Shown piece by piece: positions 60,407-64,000 of a stretch of DNA of 64,000 nucleotides. The stretch is from Planctomycetota bacterium (GTDB taxonomy: Bacteria > Planctomycetota > B15-G4 > SIAN01). The stretch covers positions 186,001-250,000 of the forward strand of contig JANQQL010000001.1 in assembly GCA_028289345.1 (NCBI GenBank), written 5' to 3'. Below the pieces are notes generated by a model, which had not been told where the DNA came from, made no database searches, and worked only from the letters and a program-made list of their open reading frames with translations. A program made the translations under genes and the position numbers. The stretch's first letter is position 1, and every line of letters starts with the position of its first letter.

Positions 60407-62497
60407 TCACTCGCCGGCCTCATAAAGAACGAGATAGCGGGAAGATTGCGAGACGAGAAATCCGGACGTGACCATCAAATCGCCGAGCGCGCCCGCTTTC
60501 GGATAGGGAATTCCGACCGCCTCTGGCGGCGGGACGACCAAGTCGACGAATCCTTCGCGGTCGAGATCGAGCCGGTAGATGCGCTGATCCGTGGGAACGT
60601 AGAGGAACCGATCGGACTGAGCGGGGATGCCCGCCACGGGGTCACCCACCGGCAGTGGAGGAGTTTCCCACAAGACACCCCCGGAAAGGTCGGTGGCCTG
60701 CACGGCTTGCTGAGGCCCTCGCTTCACCAGGAAATAGAGTTCCGAGTCTCGGTGACCGATCCACGCCAGCCGAGTTTCTTTTTCGACCGGGTCGTTCAGG
60801 ATCAGATCGCCGGCGTCATTGGGCCAACGCGCAAGCTCATACAAGTAACGCGAATCCGCGGGAGCGACGAGCAGTCTCTCCGGGAAGACCACCGGGGCGC
60901 GGGCCGGCCATCCGCCGGTCAAGTAGAACACCTCCCGGGTGTAGCGTCGGGAATCCGTGGGCAGCAAGCGGTTGTAGCGAAACACCCATTGGACCTGGAG
61001 ATCCGCCATGCGAATGGCCACCACGACCCCGAGGTTGGTGCACGCGTAAACCACTCCCTGACGGGCGCTCAGGGGCGACGGAAACACCTGGCGCCCGGTC
61101 ACATCCTGGGAAAACCGATCCGCGTAGCGGGCCACGGGCCCACCCCTCGCCAAGAACACTCGCCCAGTCATTTCGCCGCTGCGGGTGTCGAAGCGAAACA
61201 GCTCACACTCGGTGTCGTTGCTGGAAAGTCGAGACCCGAGGACCAGCAAATCGTTGCCGGTCACCACCCCGGGACCGAGGAACGACCAACCTTGGAACTC
61301 GCCTTCGTCGCCACGCACCCCGAACTGCACCACCGCTTGACGATCGAGATCGACCCCAAACAATGCCCCCAAAGACTCTTGGGGAAACACGTCAGTGTTG
61401 CGCAGCATCAACGTCACGAAGGCCATCGAGCCTTGCACCATGAGGCTCGATCGATCGAGGTCCACTTCCAACACTTCCGGGTCGAGATGAAAGTCAAAGT
61501 CGTAGGCGAGCGGAGGAAACAGGTCTTGTCCGGTCTCGGCCCGACGCACATGAAGCCCATCGGCTTCGAGACTCAGCCAGCGATTGCCGTGCAACCTCGG
61601 CAAGGAAGGCGGAAACATGCGCTCGGCGGAGCCGGAATGCACGGCGAACCGGTGCCGATGATCCGCAAGCTCCGGAATGACCCCGCGCTGTGGGGTCAGC
61701 TCGAGGCAACGCACGGGAGTCGGCGGATCGACCCGATGCCCTGGCACGCGAGCTCGTGAAGAGTCACCTCCCAGTGTCGGCCAATCGTCGGACCAACCGA
61801 CCACAGAGCCCGAAAAGTCCAGACCGGTCAGCGGCGTCGAGCTTCCCTGGAACGTCACGTCCCCGGTCGGCCAATCGCTCAGTTTCAAGTCTGGCAGTGC
61901 CGCACCACTCACTCCCATGCCCTGCCACAAACGAGCCGCGGCCAGCTGCCGATATTTGTCCGATCCCGTGGAAGGCTGCCGAAGGATCTCCTCGAAGTAC
62001 GCGGCGCCGGCCTCCTGCCGACCGCCCAAGACCTCGCGCAATCCCAGCAAGTAGAGCGCACGCTCTCCCGGGTCCCCGAGGGGGTACCTCAGAGCCACCT
62101 CTTCGAGTGCCCCGCGCGCGCCGAATTGCAACCACTGTTCGATCGCCGCCTCCGCCGCCGCTTCCTCTTGCCGCTGAAGGTTGCCAAGGACCTGAGGCTC
62201 GAGTCGCCGAAGCATGAGCAGTGCGGCACGTTTGGCCGGCAACACCAAACGCTCCCCAAAGCGGACCAGTCCGTTCTCTTCGCTGCGAAGAATGTCGACC
62301 AACAGGCGACTGGCCTCGGCGTGGCGACCGGCCACCAAGTGCTCGTTCGCCGTGAACAAGGCGGCACGGGCTTCTTCCGGCTCAGCTCCGACGAAGGTGC
62401 TGTTGTGGAAGCTCTTCCATTCCGGCGTCCGAAACTGCGCCGACGTCAGGGGGACCCATGCCGCGACCAAAGCCGCGGCCCAACTGCCCCTCTTCAT
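60407..62497 (-). CDS. Exported PQQ-propeller-like protein
   Basis: 696 residues from the ATG at 62497, which shares one base with the ftsB-like stop (TGATG). A signal peptide is visible (KRGSWAAALVAAWVPLTSAQ). An N-terminal helical part (about 40-190, TPR-like) precedes a beta-propeller of PQQ/WD type (LGVVVAIRMADLQVQWVFRY, SGGVLWETPPLP, TDQRIYRLDLDREG). It resembles a shorter version of the 1524-residue protein at 48810 in layout, so the two may be paralogues. Its function is unknown. Cotranscribed behind eno and the FtsB-like gene. Confidence 0.8.
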   Translation of the reverse strand: MKRGSWAAALVAAWVPLTSAQFRTPEWKSFHNSTFVGAEPEEARAALFTANEHLVAGRHAEASRLLVDILRSEENGLVRFGERLVLPAKRAALLMLRRLEPQVLGNLQRQEEAAAEAAIEQWLQFGARGALEEVALRYPLGDPGERALYLLGLREVLGGRQEAGAAYFEEILRQPSTGSDKYRQLAAARLWQGMGVSGAALPDLKLSDWPTGDVTFQGSSTPLTGLDFSGSVVGWSDDWPTLGGDSSRARVPGHRVDPPTPVRCLELTPQRGVIPELADHRHRFAVHSGSAERMFPPSLPRLHGNRWLSLEADGLHVRRAETGQDLFPPLAYDFDFHLDPEVLEVDLDRSSLMVQGSMAFVTLMLRNTDVFPQESLGALFGVDLDRQAVVQFGVRGDEGEFQGWSFLGPGVVTGNDLLVLGSRLSSNDTECELFRFDTRSGEMTGRVFLARGGPVARYADRFSQDVTGRQVFPSPLSARQGVVYACTNLGVVVAIRMADLQVQWVFRYNRLLPTDSRRYTREVFYLTGGWPARAPVVFPERLLVAPADSRYLYELARWPNDAGDLILNDPVEKETRLAWIGHRDSELYFLVKRGPQQAVQATDLSGGVLWETPPLPVGDPVAGIPAQSDRFLYVPTDQRIYRLDLDREGFVDLVVPPPEAVGIPYPKAGALGDLMVTSGFLVSQSSRYLVLYEAGE

Positions 62498-62817
62498 CAC
62501 GGAGCACCACTCTCACGAAGTGGTCCCACGAGCACTTCGTAGCTCGGGAAGCCCAGGTCTCCGTAGAGCTGCCGAGAAAGCCGCTCAATCACCAACGGAT
62601 CCTCACCGGCATGCTCCAACACCCGCAGGCGTTCTACTTCTCGCTGGGTTTTCTGAATCTCTTGGCGCTGACGAAGGAAGGTCTGTTCCAGAGCCCGGTT
62701 TTCCTCGATCTGAGGGACCAGGGTCTTGAAGTAAAGCAGGGTCGAAGCCACGACCAAGCCAATCGCGAGACCGTAGTCGCGAAAGAGCTGTGAGGTTCGG
62801 CCCATCCCTGCACCCAT
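62497..62817 (-). CDS. FtsB/DivIC-family septum formation initiator
   Basis: 106 residues: a short cytoplasmic N-terminus, one transmembrane helix (YGLAIGLVVASTLLYF) and a coiled coil (EENRALEQTFLRQRQEIQKTQREVERL) followed by DPLVIERLSRQLYG. This size and layout, together with its place directly behind enolase (33-nt gap), is typical of FtsB/DivIC, a bitopic divisome protein that pairs with FtsL. Sequence alone is weak evidence in so short a protein; the context carries the call. Confidence 0.75.
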   Translation of the reverse strand: MGAGMGRTSQLFRDYGLAIGLVVASTLLYFKTLVPQIEENRALEQTFLRQRQEIQKTQREVERLRVLEHAGEDPLVIERLSRQLYGDLGFPSYEVLVGPLRESGAP

Positions 62818-62850
62818 GGTTCGCCCGAAGCCGTGGCCTCGGGGCGCCGC

Positions 62851-64000
<1,150 letters not shown>

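Overview
The window is GC-rich, densely packed bacterial chromosome. The gene content points to the phylum Planctomycetota, probably one of the marine lineages. Signs of this are an ECF-type sigma factor of the planctomycete HTH type followed by a kinase-TPR receptor, a second very large kinase-AAA-TPR protein, many large secreted proteins (FG-GAP, PQQ-propeller, carboxypeptidase-regulatory folds), sulfatase-type hydrolases, and a long MoxR/DUF58/VWA operon with terpene-cyclase-like toroid proteins. The assignment is inferred from gene content. No rRNA or tRNA is present to confirm it.

Layout. 1-5.8 kb (minus): a secreted protein cut by the left edge and absent from the ORF track, then a kinase-AAA-TPR giant. 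5.9-9.8 kb (plus): cysS and an ADP-forming acyl-CoA synthetase. 9.8-13.0 kb (minus): sigma factor and its kinase. 13.3-14.8 kb (minus): FG-GAP protein. 15.0-19.8 kb (minus): transcription/translation operon nusA-infB-ylxP-rbfA. 20.2-21.6 kb (minus): Old Yellow Enzyme homologue with a clear terminator. 21.7-31.8 kb (plus): TPR lipoprotein-like or secreted protein, thiS-thiG, an unknown gene, an MFS transporter, larE, then a degenerate sulfatase-fold protein coupled to an intact membrane-bound one. 31.8-32.7 kb (minus): carbamate kinase. 32.9-37.6 kb (plus): a trypsin-fold protein lacking catalytic residues and a multi-domain carboxypeptidase-regulatory protein. 37.7-39.1 kb (minus): EreA/ChaN-like secreted protein. 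39.4-40.5 kb (plus): purM.

40.6-60.3 kb (minus) is the most striking region. Ten genes are packed end to end: moxR, DUF58, a BatA-like VWA protein, a second VWA protein with an amidotransferase-like domain, a 1524-residue TPR/PQQ-propeller protein, an alpha/alpha-toroid protein, a DUF4175-like protein, an 879-residue coiled-coil protein, a Gln/Pro-rich protein and a second toroid protein. Several junctions overlap by 4 nt. This looks like one envelope-associated assembly or remodelling machine driven by the MoxR ATPase. 60.4-64 kb (minus) holds enolase (cut by the right edge), an FtsB/DivIC-like protein and a smaller propeller protein.

Non-coding signals are few. They are two good Rho-independent terminators, two candidate sigma-70-like promoters, and a family of three intergenic hairpins sharing the core CTCGGATGGCC, in which two copies show a compensatory stem change. 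No tRNA, rRNA, CRISPR array, insertion sequence or riboswitch was seen. Most long plus-strand ORFs opposite the minus-strand genes are shadows caused by high GC.
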